Positions 41,507-51,888 of a stretch of 64,000 nucleotides of DNA are shown piece after piece. The position numbers were made by a program, and so were the translations under genes. A model generated the notes under the pieces. It did no database searches. It was given only the letters and a program-made list of their open reading frames with translations, and had not been told where the DNA came from. This stretch comes from Oppiella nova (Eukaryota > Arthropoda > Arachnida > Sarcoptiformes > Oppiidae). Each line of letters begins with the position of its first letter. The first letter of the stretch is position 1. The stretch lies in the NCBI GenBank assembly GCA_905397405.1, contig CAJPVJ010000013.1, positions 1 to 64,000 on the forward strand, in the 5' to 3' direction.

Positions 41507-42916
41507 CTAAAAAGTAGGTGGCATATACGTTAAAGTACGACCAAGAATCCACAATAAGAATAAAACCAAGGGTAAATGGAAGACAAGCTGAGTAACTGTA
41601 AATCCAATAACATCTTTGGCTTTTAACTTTAAAATTCCCAGCATGGGTAACATAAAGAAAGGATTAATTAAATTGGGTAAAGCTTCTGCTGCATTATAAA
41701 TCTGAACAGACCAGCCTAAATGTACTTTTAAATCGTGTGCAGCCTGCATGACATAAGGTGCTTCAATAATCCACTTACCACCCCCAGATGGAATGAAAAA
41801 GCCTAAAATAGCCGAATATAACCCCATAACAATTGCGAAAGTTTCTTTGGATGCAATCGATACAAAAAATTCAGCAATATAATGAGATAGAGATAAATCC
41901 TGTGCGTTCATTGCACTTGTCATGATAAAAGCAATACTTCCATAGAGTGGAAATTGGATCAGTACGCCAGAAACCGCAGGGACTGCTTTAGAAACTGCAT
42001 TTAAAAAATTTCGAGGTGTTCCGTGTAAAGCAATACCCAGCATTAAGAAGATAAAGTTGTAAGTGTTTAAACTGGAAATCGCAATAATCGGATTGCTTTT
42101 TGTAAACTCATTAAACATCCAGATCAGACCCAAAACCACAATTAAAATGCTCAGAATAGGGGAGTTTTCTAGCCAATCACCTGGGCGTTTTTTGCTCTGA
42201 ACTTCGGTCTTTTCATTTTCAAAATGAATATCGAATTCATCAATGGTTTTTATACTATTGCCTTTAGGTGCAGACCAGAATGCAATGGCAATTGATACAA
42301 TAATCAATACGGCAGTCATAATCATAGACTGTGGTAAAAAGATCGTTTCAGTAAAAGGAATAATACCAGTTAAATTATAAAGTGGTTCTGGTAAGCTCGC
42401 TTTGTTTGCCTGTAACTGAGCAGCGGAAGAACTAATACCCAATGCCCAAGTTGCTCCCATACCAATAATAGCGGCTGCGGCAGCTGCACGATAATCCATA
42501 TTCAGCTCTTTACGCTTGGATAGTGCAATCACCAAAAGGGCAGTTAAAACTGTACTCATGGCCCAGTTAATCAGCGAAATCAACAGACTAACAGTCGCTA
42601 CAAAAACAATAGCATTTCTTCCAGATGTTGGAATCTGAGCCATTTTTTGAATCAGCATTTCGACGGGTTTGGATACTGAAACCACATAACCAACGACAAT
42701 CAACATACACATTTGCATCGTAAATGGAATCAAACTCCAGAAACCATTGCCAAATGAAATTGCGACCTCCTGAACAGGTGCTCCTATTCCAATCGCAGCT
42801 ATGGCGACAATGATGACGCCTAACAGGGCAAAGATATAGGAATCAGGAAACCATTTTTCTGACCAATCACTGACTTTTATTGCAAATTTTTGTAATATAT
42901 TCTGAGTGTTATCCAT
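41507..42916 (-). CDS. atoE: Short-chain fatty acid transporter, AtoE family
   Basis: The 469-aa inner-membrane protein begins with WSEKWFPDSYIFALLGVI and has about 12 hydrophobic segments. Blocks typical of AtoE: TSGRNAIVFVATVSLLISLI, NWAMSTVLTALL, AAAAIIGMGATWALGISSSA and FFIPSGGGKWIIEAPYVMQ. The family moves short-chain fatty acids such as acetoacetate or butyrate. Here it stands alone, without the atoDAB genes, between attR and the TonB-dependent receptor. The specific substrate cannot be told from sequence. Confidence 0.85.
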   Translation of the reverse strand: MDNTQNILQKFAIKVSDWSEKWFPDSYIFALLGVIIVAIAAIGIGAPVQEVAISFGNGFWSLIPFTMQMCMLIVVGYVVSVSKPVEMLIQKMAQIPTSGRNAIVFVATVSLLISLINWAMSTVLTALLVIALSKRKELNMDYRAAAAAAIIGMGATWALGISSSAAQLQANKASLPEPLYNLTGIIPFTETIFLPQSMIMTAVLIIVSIAIAFWSAPKGNSIKTIDEFDIHFENEKTEVQSKKRPGDWLENSPILSILIVVLGLIWMFNEFTKSNPIIAISSLNTYNFIFLMLGIALHGTPRNFLNAVSKAVPAVSGVLIQFPLYGSIAFIMTSAMNAQDLSLSHYIAEFFVSIASKETFAIVMGLYSAILGFFIPSGGGKWIIEAPYVMQAAHDLKVHLGWSVQIYNAAEALPNLINPFFMLPMLGILKLKAKDVIGFTVTQLVFHLPLVLFLLWILGRTLTYMPPTF

Positions 42917-43657
42917 ATTTAAATATCCTATTTATTCGATTATGAAACCAGTACATCCATGTTGAAAATATTGATTTTCGGGCGATAACGATCAACATCA
43001 GCAAGTTTGAATATTTGTATAAAAGACTCTCGAATGAGCTTTAGGTATATGCGCTGTTGAATTTTTTTTCTAAACTCACATTCCATGCAAGTTCACTCAA
43101 TTTGATTCCTTTTTGGGTTGCTCAGTCAAAATTATCAACTGTCCTTTTATTAAGTTATTAACATTGAATTGGCTTTTTTATAAGTTTAAAGTTTTAAACG
43201 TACAATAAGAAAAACTCATTAATCAAAAGAGTATGTCAATCTGCATTTGCAGCGTGAAATAAAAGATGGCAATTGAATATCCGCTCTATATTTCATAACT
43301 TCAACACTCGACGAAACCCGTACATTCCAAAATTATTTTTTTGTAATTGTTTAAATAAGCAGCATAGCTATATGATGCTTTGGTGTTTTTATCTTTGAAC
43401 TACCTTACTAACAGCCAATTGAGTGTAGGAATTTTTATTAAGTGCTGAGTAAAAAGGATGTATCGAAGAAGATTTTATAAAATAATAAAATTAAATATTA
43501 ACAAATGCTTATTTGTTTTGAATAGCAAATTTTTAATAAGATCAATGCAATTAAATAAGCCTTTTAAAACCAACAAAAGTTTTTATTAAGTTTTAATTAA
43601 AATAATAATTAATATATCTTTACTATGACTACCATCTTTTGTATTCTTTTTATTGCA
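42917..43657. other. Intergenic region between divergent atoE-type and receptor genes
   Basis: These 740 AT-rich bases hold the divergent promoters of the two genes. I find no reading frame with a supporting start and ribosome site. The Fur box lies at the right end of this region. Confidence 0.5.
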
Positions 43658-43676
43658 AATGATAATTCTTATCATT
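43658..43676. promoter_or_regulatory. Fur box
   Basis: A near-consensus 19-bp site: AATGATAA-TTC-TTATCATT, a perfect inverted repeat with a 3-base centre, 62 bases before the receptor start. It predicts Fe2+-Fur repression. Confidence 0.85.
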
Positions 43677-43738
43677 CATATTTGGGTGTTTTATTTATTT
43701 TCAACTGTTTATGTCGTCCATCTACTGGAATTCTATTT

Positions 43739-45928
43739 ATGAGTAAATTTAACCTTCGTCCTATTTCAATTGCACTTTTAGGAATTACAACAACTTCAGC
43801 GTTTGCAAATAGCAAGACAGAATCTGCTACACAACAACTTTCAACAATTGTTGTTTCTGCAGCGGGTTATGAGCAAAAACTAAAAGATGCACCGGCAAGT
43901 ATTACTGTGATCACAGCACAAGATCTAAAAGATAAACGTATAAACTCAATTGCAGATGCTTTAGTTGATGTTGAGGGGGTTGATATTAGCCCAGGCGCTG
44001 GGAAAACTGGCGGTTTAAATATACGTATCCGTGGGATGGATTCTGAGTATTCCCTTGTTTTGATAGATGGTCGTCGTCAGAACAGTACTGGGGATATCGC
44101 ACCAAATGGTTTTGGGGAGTCAAATAATAGTTTTATTCCTCCAGTTTCAGCAATTGAACGAATTGAAGTGATTCGAGGACCTGCTTCTACATTGTACGGT
44201 TCTGATGCTATTGGTGGTGTTGTCAATATTATTACAAAGAAAGTTTCAAATGAATGGACAGGCTCCATCACATTAGAAGGGACTTTACTTCCAAACAGTT
44301 CAGATTTTGGTAATCAACGTGCTGCAGATGGGTTTATTACTGGCCCAATTATTCAGGATTTATTGGGAGTGCAGCTTCGCGCACGAAAGGCTCAACGGAG
44401 TCAATCTAATGTGGGATATCTTGATGTAAATGATAATTCAGTAGAGCTAAACAGGGGTGATAATCCAACCAAATCAGATTTAGAAACAATTGGTGCTCGT
44501 TTAACATTTACCCCAACAAAGCAACATGACCTCTCGTTAGAATATGAAAAAACTGAACAATGGTATGACAACAGTAAGAGTCAACTTGGTACCCTTGGTG
44601 CAAATGGTGGTTATGATAAAACAAAAGAGTTTAATCGAGATCGGCTAGTGCTTGCACATACATGGCGCAATAAAATTGGGATATTGGAATCAAGTATAAG
44701 TAATACTCAAACTGAAACGATTGGTCGCCTTATTCCAGCACGTGCTCAAGCAGGTTCAAGTGTGATTACCCCACGTCTTTTAGAAAGTGAGGATATGATT
44801 TTTGATACTAAATTGGCCACTCAATATTTTAAAGGACACAATATTACCCTTGGTGGGCAATGGTGGGATGCAAGTATTAAAGACGGATTAAGGGTAAATA
44901 AGGAGGTGTCGTTTCAGCAATTGGGTCTTTTTGCTGAAGATACGTGGGCACTTACTCCTGATCTAGCTTTGACCATGGGTTTACGTTTTGACAACCATGA
45001 TACATTTGGTAGTTTTTGGACACCTAGAGCATATTTAGTTTGGAATGCAAATGACAATTGGACGTTTAAAGGTGGTTATAGCGAGGGCTATAAAGCGCCA
45101 CGCTTAGAGCGCCTGATCAGTGGTATTTATAATGTTGGTGGACAGGGGCGGACTCCTCTTTTTGGTAGTCCAAATTTAAAACCTGAAACAAGTAATAACT
45201 TTGAGCTGGGTACTTATTTTAATAACAGTTCTAATTTTGATGCTAATATCACAGCATTTTTCAGTCAGATTAAAGATAAAATAGTCAATGGACCAGTGGA
45301 AAGAACCTGTGATGCTAAGGATGCTAAGGTAAAAGTTGATTGTGAAAAATTCATGGCTAGTCTTGGTACACAATGGTTAATGCAAGCTGGAGATACTGAC
45401 AAACGCGCTTGGAATGTTACTCGTCCGATCAATGCTCGAGAAGCAGAAATCTATGGTATTGAAACTGGCTTAAATTGGGAGTTTGTACCGACTTGGAAAT
45501 TTGGTTTGAACTATACATGGACAGTGGCAGAAATTAAGGACAAAAAGAATGGCAATCCGCCTTTAAATGATACGCCTAAACATATTGTTAATGCATCATT
45601 AAAATGGCAAGCAGATGATAAAATTCAATTATGGGCGCGAGGCGAATACCGGAGTGAACGTGCGCGTTTTACACCAGACTACTATAATAGTCTACCTGTA
45701 GTTAACCAAGCCGTTTATGATGCATTAGGTGATTTTAAAGCTTATGGTTTGATGCATATGGGATCAAATTTTAATGTCAATAATCAGTGGGATATTGCTG
45801 TTGGTTTATATAATATTTTTGATAAAAACTTTGTTGATTATCAGAAAGTAGGCGCAGACTATTATAATCGGTATAAAAATACTCAAGAGGGACGCCGTGT
45901 TCAATTGAGCACAACGTTTAAATTCTAA
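43739..45928 (+). CDS. TonB-dependent siderophore receptor (CirA/FepA-like)
   Basis: The start at 43739 (MSKFNLRPISIALLG) gives a clean signal peptide (cleavage after AFA). The longer frame from 43625 would place the Fur box inside the coding region. A TonB-box-like STIVVSA is followed by the plug (ASITVITAQDL, IRIRGMDSEYSLVLIDG, IERIEVIRGPASTLYGSDAI, GGVVNII). The barrel ends in Phe. Such receptors take up ferric catecholate-type siderophores with TonB energy. The Fur box upstream fits iron control. A strong bidirectional terminator follows. Confidence 0.85.
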   Translation: MSKFNLRPISIALLGITTTSAFANSKTESATQQLSTIVVSAAGYEQKLKDAPASITVITAQDLKDKRINSIADALVDVEGVDISPGAGKTGGLNIRIRGMDSEYSLVLIDGRRQNSTGDIAPNGFGESNNSFIPPVSAIERIEVIRGPASTLYGSDAIGGVVNIITKKVSNEWTGSITLEGTLLPNSSDFGNQRAADGFITGPIIQDLLGVQLRARKAQRSQSNVGYLDVNDNSVELNRGDNPTKSDLETIGARLTFTPTKQHDLSLEYEKTEQWYDNSKSQLGTLGANGGYDKTKEFNRDRLVLAHTWRNKIGILESSISNTQTETIGRLIPARAQAGSSVITPRLLESEDMIFDTKLATQYFKGHNITLGGQWWDASIKDGLRVNKEVSFQQLGLFAEDTWALTPDLALTMGLRFDNHDTFGSFWTPRAYLVWNANDNWTFKGGYSEGYKAPRLERLISGIYNVGGQGRTPLFGSPNLKPETSNNFELGTYFNNSSNFDANITAFFSQIKDKIVNGPVERTCDAKDAKVKVDCEKFMASLGTQWLMQAGDTDKRAWNVTRPINAREAEIYGIETGLNWEFVPTWKFGLNYTWTVAEIKDKKNGNPPLNDTPKHIVNASLKWQADDKIQLWARGEYRSERARFTPDYYNSLPVVNQAVYDALGDFKAYGLMHMGSNFNVNNQWDIAVGLYNIFDKNFVDYQKVGADYYNRYKNTQEGRRVQLSTTFKF

Positions 45929-45954
45929 TAAAACTCTTCTTCGATTAGCACTAT

Positions 45955-45982
45955 AAAAGCCCTATTTGTATAGGGCTTTTAT
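45955..45982. terminator. Bidirectional terminator after the receptor
   Basis: An 11-bp perfect stem AAAAGCCCTAT-TTGT-ATAGGGCTTTT. Confidence 0.85.
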
Positions 45983-45999
45983 ATATAAAATCATAAGAG

Positions 46000-46030
46000 A
46001 CTCAAGGGAATATTCAATATTCCCTTGAGT
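46000..46030. terminator. 31-bp near-perfect palindrome 3' of ruvB
   Basis: ACTCAAGGGAATATT and its exact reverse complement flank a single central base (46015). It lies 3 bases after the ruvB stop on the minus strand. It may terminate ruvB or act as a processing hairpin. No T run of the usual sort follows on the minus strand. Confidence 0.6.
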
Positions 46031-46033
46031 TGA

Positions 46034-47035
46034 TTATTTTGGTTCAGGTGGTGTCATCCCAAACTGTAAATAGGCTTGGTTGGTTGCAATACGTCCACGA
46101 GCGGTACGCATAGCATAACCTTGCTGAATCAAATAGGGTTCAATCACATCTTCTAGCGTGCCTGAATCTTCAGCCATTGCTGCGGCCAAAGCTTCAACAC
46201 CAGCAGGGCCGCCATCAAAACGTTCTAATAACATCGATAAATAACGACGGTCTAATGTATCTAAACCATCTTTATCAACATTTAACATATCCAATGCACG
46301 TTGTGCCATGTGTTGAGTGACTTCACCCGTGCCTTTAACTTGTGCATAGTCACGGACACGACGTAACAAACGGTTAGCAATACGGGGAGTACCACGTGCA
46401 CGACGAGCAATTTCTTTTGCACCATCTGCTGTTGTGGGAACATTCATTAATGATGCTGAACGTGCAACAATATGAGTCAAATCTTCGACTGAATAAAACT
46501 CTAAACGTTGCACAATTCCAAAGCGATCACGCAAAGGTGAGGTGAGTAGACCTGCACGTGTTGTTGCAGCAACCAAAGTAAATGGTGGTAAATCTAATTT
46601 TATCGAACGTGCACCAGGGCCCTCACCAATCATGATATCGAGTTGGTAATCTTCCATCGCGGGATAAAGAATTTCTTCAATCACTGGAGAGAGGCGATGA
46701 ATTTCATCGATAAATAGCACATCACCTTCTTCCAGGTTGGTCAGCATTGCAGCCAAATCACCTGCACGTTCCAGTACTGGACCAGAGGTAGATTTAAGGT
46801 TCCCCCCCATTTCACGGGCAATAATATTGGCCAATGTGGTTTTACCTAAACCGGGTGGGCCAAAGATCAAGGTATGATCAAGTGCTTCACCACGACCACG
46901 AGCAGCACCAATGAAGATTTCCATTTGCTCTCGTACGACAGGTTGGCCTATATAATCATCCAAAGAGGTTGGACGAATGGCACGATCAAAATGATCTTCG
47001 GGTTTTTCAGCCCCACTGATTAAACGGTCTTGCAT
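46034..47035 (-). CDS. ruvB: RuvB, Holliday-junction branch-migration ATPase
   Basis: The hexameric AAA+ motor moves Holliday junctions with RuvA. The 333-aa protein has Walker [10 protein letters not shown], Walker [13 protein letters not shown], a sensor segment ([18 protein letters not shown]), [18 protein letters not shown], and the C-terminal winged-helix ([13 protein letters not shown]). The length is normal. It follows ruvA by 17 bases. In Pseudomonas ybgC-tolQRA would come next; here the receptor, atoE-type gene and prophage intervene. Confidence 0.97.
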   Translation of the reverse strand: MQDRLISGAEKPEDHFDRAIRPTSLDDYIGQPVVREQMEIFIGAARGRGEALDHTLIFGPPGLGKTTLANIIAREMGGNLKSTSGPVLERAGDLAAMLTNLEEGDVLFIDEIHRLSPVIEEILYPAMEDYQLDIMIGEGPGARSIKLDLPPFTLVAATTRAGLLTSPLRDRFGIVQRLEFYSVEDLTHIVARSASLMNVPTTADGAKEIARRARGTPRIANRLLRRVRDYAQVKGTGEVTQHMAQRALDMLNVDKDGLDTLDRRYLSMLLERFDGGPAGVEALAAAMAEDSGTLEDVIEPYLIQQGYAMRTARGRIATNQAYLQFGMTPPEPK

Positions 47036-47052
47036 GAGTGTCTTAATCTGTC

Positions 47053-47655
47053 TTATTTATTCATGGATTTAAGTGCAGCACGGATAATGTCGCTTGCTTC
47101 AGTATAGTCTGCTTTCACGGCATTAATCAGTTTTTGTGCTTCCAAAGGTTTATAACCTAAAGATTGCAATGCCGCTTCAGCTTCTGCAACAGCAGAATTG
47201 CCCGTAAATTGTATTTGAGTTGAAGTCGAATTACTCGGTGTGGTACCTGTAGCAAAGGCTTTAAAGCGATCACGAAGTTCAATCATTAAACGTTCGGCTG
47301 TTTTCGCACCAACGCCAGGGACTTTAACTAAGGTTTTAACATCACCATTCTCAACAGTATGTACCAACATTTCGACACTGAGTGTAGATAGAATACCTAA
47401 AGCCATTTTAGGACCGACACCATTCACTTTTAGCAGGGTGCGAAAGATGGTTTTTTCTTGAGCATTAGAGAAGCCATAAAGTAATTGAGCATCTTCACGG
47501 ACGGCTAAATGTGTCCATAGGGTAACTTTTTGACCTTTTTGTAATTGGCAAAATGTTGAGAGTGGGGTATCGATCTCATAACCCACACCATTTACATTTA
47601 AAAGTACGGTAGGTGCTTCTAAAGCTAAGACTTCACCAATAAGACATCCGATCAT
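47053..47655 (-). CDS. ruvA: RuvA, Holliday-junction-binding subunit
   Basis: The 200-aa protein starts [19 protein letters not shown] with the OB-fold. It has two helix-hairpin-helix motifs ([17 protein letters not shown] and [19 protein letters not shown]), and a C-terminal domain that contacts RuvB ([19 protein letters not shown]). It sits directly upstream of ruvB, in the usual order. Confidence 0.97.
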   Translation of the reverse strand: MIGCLIGEVLALEAPTVLLNVNGVGYEIDTPLSTFCQLQKGQKVTLWTHLAVREDAQLLYGFSNAQEKTIFRTLLKVNGVGPKMALGILSTLSVEMLVHTVENGDVKTLVKVPGVGAKTAERLMIELRDRFKAFATGTTPSNSTSTQIQFTGNSAVAEAEAALQSLGYKPLEAQKLINAVKADYTEASDIIRAALKSMNK

Positions 47656-47664
47656 TGAGTTTGT

Positions 47665-48330
47665 TCACTTATTTGTTAATGGTTGAATAGTAGATGCCAT
47701 TTGCTCTAAACGCAAAATTGCTTTAAGAATTTCTTTGCGATTTCGGGCAGATTTTATCCAAGCAGGTAAACGATTAAAATAGGTTTTATTGGTATTTAAA
47801 TAAGTTCTTTGTCTAAGGTTTGCAGAAATATAATCTTTTAAACAGTTAATATGTTCTTGATTATAGGCGAAAACAAGTCCATTTCTTGTTGCTACACATA
47901 GTGTTAGGCAATAACCAAAATAAGGATCTGTATTGAAGCCGCGATTAAATTGTTTGCGTATATCAAATTGGTTAGGATAGATCCGTTTGGAAATTGGGCA
48001 AAAGTTGCAATTCAATTCAATAAATTGAGGAACAAAACTCTTTTTTGCATAGTATTGATGAAACTGAAATTTTCCACGTTTACAACGACAAGTTTCTTCA
48101 ATATCTAAATAAACTCCAGAGAAATAGCCTAAGTTATTTTCCTGTTTGGCTTTTTGGTCAAATGATTTACAACAATTTTGGCAACTAAAAAAGGGTTGCT
48201 CGAAATCAATATCATCAATTTTTTTCGTATAGACGGTGGCATTTTTTAAACAAAATGGACATTCTACTAAAATAGGTTGCCGAGAAAATCTATTCAATGT
48301 GATTCCATCATCTACAAACCGTTTCATCAA
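47665..48330 (-). CDS. Zinc-ribbon protein, 221 aa, unknown
   Basis: Cys pairs in VECPFCLKNATVY and FFSCQNCCKSF form a probable zinc ribbon; further Cys occur in CRCKRGKF and LNCNFCPIS, so a second site is possible. The C-terminal half is helical and basic. It overlaps dgt by 4 bases and ends 9 bases before ruvA, so it is co-transcribed with both. I do not recognise a function; a nucleic-acid-binding role fits the composition. Confidence 0.65.
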   Translation of the reverse strand: MMKRFVDDGITLNRFSRQPILVECPFCLKNATVYTKKIDDIDFEQPFFSCQNCCKSFDQKAKQENNLGYFSGVYLDIEETCRCKRGKFQFHQYYAKKSFVPQFIELNCNFCPISKRIYPNQFDIRKQFNRGFNTDPYFGYCLTLCVATRNGLVFAYNQEHINCLKDYISANLRQRTYLNTNKTYFNRLPAWIKSARNRKEILKAILRLEQMASTIQPLTNK

Positions 48331-49667
48331 AAGAATCCTACTTTATTACCTTGGAGTTCTTGCGCTAAGTTATAGGCTTGATGGTCTGAAAATTTACTCA
48401 CAATATCTAAGACTTGCATAATATTGTCATAGTGATGATCACTAAAGCGTGCACCAAAGCGTTCTAAAATAGACAGTAAACGACCATCTTTAAAACTTAA
48501 TGTTTTATTCGGTGTCGTAAGGGGAATAAAGGCATCTAAAATATGCTGTAAACTCTGATGGGCAATAATTTCCAAACCTGATTTTTGCGGGTGTTCAAAT
48601 ATTTTTTCACGGGCAAGGTTTTTTGCTCGATCAATCCCAATCTCAATATCCTCAGCACAGTATTGCAGTAACGAACCTTTTAGCTGTCCTGACAAAATTT
48701 GATAATGTTGTTTTGCGAAAGCAGTGGTTACTTCATCTACCAGCCGTTTCATGACACGACCGCGTAAGGCTGCAATTTTTTGTTGCCAAGTCATATACGG
48801 CATACTAAGTTCAGCGGGAACGCCATAATCTCCTAACAAATCAAGAAAAATAGGTTCAACTTCTTCATAGCTGAGCATATTGAGAATAATACCGTCTTCT
48901 AAATCAATTAAGGCATAACAAATGTCATCAGCAGCTTCTAGTAAATACGTCAGCGGATGACGACACCAATGATACTCACCCAATTGAATTAAACCGAGTT
49001 GATCTGCAATCTGTTTAAGAATTTCTTTTTCAGCTTGATAACAGCCAAATTTAGCCCGTTTGCTTGCAGGAGTATTCCCTTGAGATTCGATGGTCTTAGA
49101 GAGCCAAGGATACTTTAAGTAAGCTCCTAACGTTGCGTAAGTAAGACGCATCCCTCCATCATGAGGATGATAGTCAATTTTAGTAAGCAGTCTTAAACCT
49201 TGGGCATTACCTTCGAACTGTCGTACATCTGCTTGTTGTTCAGGGCTCAGATCTTGTAAAAAATTTGTATGTGCAGCGTCATCAAACCATTCACGAATCG
49301 CATATTCACCAGCATGTCCAAAGGGTGGGTTACCGATATCATGTGCTAAACATGCAGCTTGAATAATTGCCCCTACATCCGCTGGGGAGATCCAAACGGG
49401 GAGTTCATTTTTGATTTTTTCAGCAGCGAGCATTCCCAAAGAACGGCCAATACATGACACCTCTAAAGAGTGCGTGAGCCGTGTATGAATACCATCATGT
49501 TGGGTCAGTGGATGAACTTGAGTTTTACGATTGAGTTGTCTAAAACTTTGCGAAAATATAATGCGGTCATAATCTTTATGAAATGGACTTCGTGCCTGTT
49601 CTGTACTTTGCTTTTTACTACCTAAACGAACTGTTGAAAGGAGTTCTAACCAACGCATTTGAGTCAT
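48327..49667 (-). CDS. dgt: dGTPase-like HD hydrolase
   Basis: This enzyme cleaves dGTP (and in some relatives other dNTPs) to nucleoside and triphosphate. The 446-aa protein has the HD-type metal site: HTRLTHSLEVSCIGRSLG and AACLAHDIGNPPFGHAGE, then YLLEAADDICYALIDLEDG. The N-terminus has SPFHKDYDRIIFSQSFRQL with NRKTQVHPL, as in Dgt-family proteins. It heads the run dgt / zinc-ribbon / ruvA / ruvB. Confidence 0.9.
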   Translation of the reverse strand: MTQMRWLELLSTVRLGSKKQSTEQARSPFHKDYDRIIFSQSFRQLNRKTQVHPLTQHDGIHTRLTHSLEVSCIGRSLGMLAAEKIKNELPVWISPADVGAIIQAACLAHDIGNPPFGHAGEYAIREWFDDAAHTNFLQDLSPEQQADVRQFEGNAQGLRLLTKIDYHPHDGGMRLTYATLGAYLKYPWLSKTIESQGNTPASKRAKFGCYQAEKEILKQIADQLGLIQLGEYHWCRHPLTYLLEAADDICYALIDLEDGIILNMLSYEEVEPIFLDLLGDYGVPAELSMPYMTWQQKIAALRGRVMKRLVDEVTTAFAKQHYQILSGQLKGSLLQYCAEDIEIGIDRAKNLAREKIFEHPQKSGLEIIAHQSLQHILDAFIPLTTPNKTLSFKDGRLLSILERFGARFSDHHYDNIMQVLDIVSKFSDHQAYNLAQELQGNKVGFF

Positions 49668-49886
49668 TTATCATTATTCATTCTTTCGTTAATCGTATGA
49701 TGCCAAATTTATTGAAAATGTACTAGGGGCGGGCGACATAAGTTGTCTTGGTAATGATTTATTCTTATATGAACACTAACAGGGAAATCAAATCAATTTA
49801 GCTATGATTTGACTATGGTTTAGAATTTTCAAAAATAAATGTTAGAGTCTCGCTTTATAAATGATAAGGAATAGGCTTTATATAAG

Positions 49887-50942
49887 ATGAGTTTAAAAGA
49901 TCAATTCGTTAGTTTTGTGCTTATTTTATGCTTACCAATAATTTATACTCATGGTGAAAACTATCCTATTATTGATCCTTCAAAAGAAATTTCTATTACA
50001 GAAAATGCATTAGGGCTACGCTCATTTGAAGAACGTACAATAATTGATTATACGTTTTATCCTCACAAGCAAACTGGGCAAAATCAGGTATTTAATGCAG
50101 ATGAGATGAAACAGATAGAGTTAGAAAATTTCGAGCTCCAGAATATAGTTAAAACCTTGTATCCTTTCGATATTGTACAAATGAATGACTCACAATTTTC
50201 ACATTCGAATACAAAATTATTTACCGCTGTTGAATATAAATACTATGAAAAATGTAATTGTATTGATGGTAAAAAACTCATTGAGAAAAATATCGTCGTT
50301 TTCCCCCGTAAAGCTATTCAATTCAAAAATATAAATAAGGAAAAGCGTTTTTTACTTCCAGTCGAAATATTCGAAATGCATGGGGCTGGACGAGAAATAC
50401 GTATTACAGATCCTAAATTGGAACTTTATTTATTTAAGCAATTGGAAACTGGCAAATATCAATTGGTTACTCGCACACCAATAAATTATGAAGGTATCGA
50501 TTCTTATGAAGGCTTTGAAACCTCCCTAAGTAAGTTGAGTGTTCCTGAAATTGCTTCAAATATTAGGCTAATTGGCGCAGATAGAAAGGGAAGTTTTTTC
50601 AGGTTATATGGTATAGCAAATGGAGCAAAGTACTCTGATTGGTATGTCTTAAGTTTGAAAGAGGATGAGTTTCTACGAAGCTATTTAGTCTCAAATGCGA
50701 GTGAGGATACAACAGAAATGTTTTATACACCTAAAGCACACAAGTTTGATTCAAAACTTTCTTTTATACCCGTAAAAGGACAGTCATATTATCCAATACA
50801 GATTCAATATAAAGGTAATAAATTTTATTTTTCTAATTATAAATTGGAAGATAAAAACCAAATCAATAGGGTGGAATTTGATCCAAGCTTGGGGGTTTAT
50901 AGCTATGATTCACCGACTATGCAACGTATGTTGTCAAAGTAA
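49887..50942 (+). CDS. Exported protein, 351 aa, unknown
   Basis: The N-terminus (MSLKDQFVSFVLILCLPIIYTHG) looks like a signal peptide. The mature part is beta-rich with a pair of close Cys (EKCNCIDG). No family is recognised. It is followed after 23 bases by a lipoprotein gene on the same strand, so the two may form a small operon. AAGGAATAGG upstream is a weak ribosome site. Confidence 0.6.
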   Translation: MSLKDQFVSFVLILCLPIIYTHGENYPIIDPSKEISITENALGLRSFEERTIIDYTFYPHKQTGQNQVFNADEMKQIELENFELQNIVKTLYPFDIVQMNDSQFSHSNTKLFTAVEYKYYEKCNCIDGKKLIEKNIVVFPRKAIQFKNINKEKRFLLPVEIFEMHGAGREIRITDPKLELYLFKQLETGKYQLVTRTPINYEGIDSYEGFETSLSKLSVPEIASNIRLIGADRKGSFFRLYGIANGAKYSDWYVLSLKEDEFLRSYLVSNASEDTTEMFYTPKAHKFDSKLSFIPVKGQSYYPIQIQYKGNKFYFSNYKLEDKNQINRVEFDPSLGVYSYDSPTMQRMLSK

Positions 50943-50965
50943 CGCAAAATAATGAAGGGTATTCA

Positions 50966-51703
50966 GTGAACAATAAATTTATATTGCTATTCATAATTTT
51001 TTTGTCAGGATGTAACCAAGTTGATAAAAATCTATCCAATCAAAACAAAGAAATTGAAACACAGAAAAAGATTGAAGTGAGTAAAGCTGAAATCGAAGAA
51101 AGCATTCCTGCGAAGCCTGAAGCAGTAGATCAAGCTTTCGCGACTTTTGCTTTTCAAGAAACGCCAGATGGTCATTTGACAAATAATTGTATTTGGACAG
51201 ATGATCCAAATGCGCAAAATAAACAGTATTGGAGCATCTTACCAAGCAGTATGTTGAATGGAAAAGCTAAATTTACAATAGAGGATCTTACGCCTAGCAA
51301 GGTGAAGATTGGGCAACCAATTAAAAACTGCAACGAAGCTTATAAAAATGATACGGCAAACTATGCGTATGCGATCAATAAAAGTGGCGATTTGGTTAAT
51401 GCGGTGGCCCTCAAGCTTGATCGAATGACTCAAAATGCGGATCATACGTATACAATTGATCTGAATAAAAACTTGCATCCTGAAAAAATCTATGTGTGCT
51501 ATAACATGGAAAGTTTAGATGTATTTTTCATTGACTCTGCATCTCAAAACCCAAATTTAGAACATATCAATGTCCGATTATCCTATGATATTGATGGTGA
51601 AATCGATCCTGAGATTTCTTGTGGAAAAGTCTTTTATCAAAAAAGCGGAATCATTGCGAAAGAAGATCCTAAAACGGGTGAGTTTCATTATACAGCTCAA
51701 TAA
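50966..51703 (+). CDS. Lipoprotein, 245 aa, unknown
   Basis: A GTG start (MNNKFILLFIIFLSGCNQ) with lipobox FLSGC; AAGGG lies about 8 bases before it. The mature part has an acidic, low-complexity start, then a mixed region with Cys in NNCIWTDD, KNCNEAYK, VCYNM and SCGKV that could form disulfides. Nothing catalytic is recognised. It probably forms an operon with the gene before it. Confidence 0.6.
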   Translation: MNNKFILLFIIFLSGCNQVDKNLSNQNKEIETQKKIEVSKAEIEESIPAKPEAVDQAFATFAFQETPDGHLTNNCIWTDDPNAQNKQYWSILPSSMLNGKAKFTIEDLTPSKVKIGQPIKNCNEAYKNDTANYAYAINKSGDLVNAVALKLDRMTQNADHTYTIDLNKNLHPEKIYVCYNMESLDVFFIDSASQNPNLEHINVRLSYDIDGEIDPEISCGKVFYQKSGIIAKEDPKTGEFHYTAQ

Positions 51704-51762
51704 TTCAATTGTTACGAATCATGTTTAAAGACGAAAGTCAAAGTAAATCGGATATTTAAAAC

Positions 51763-51809
51763 CAAGATTTCAGCGTTTTTTAAGTGGGATATGACTAGCT
51801 GAAATCTTG
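51763..51809 (+). repeat. Inverted repeat in the purL leader
   Basis: CAAGATTTCAGC and GCTGAAATCTTG (12 bp each, perfect) flank 23 bases. The structure lies about 80-125 bases before the purL start and could be a leader hairpin or the end of the preceding transcript. Confidence 0.5.
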
Positions 51810-51888
51810 CTTTCACAGTAGAATATGCGCTCTCTTCAAGTCACATTGAGGTAGGTTGCCAAAACCTGCCCGTGGAGCCAAAAACAGC

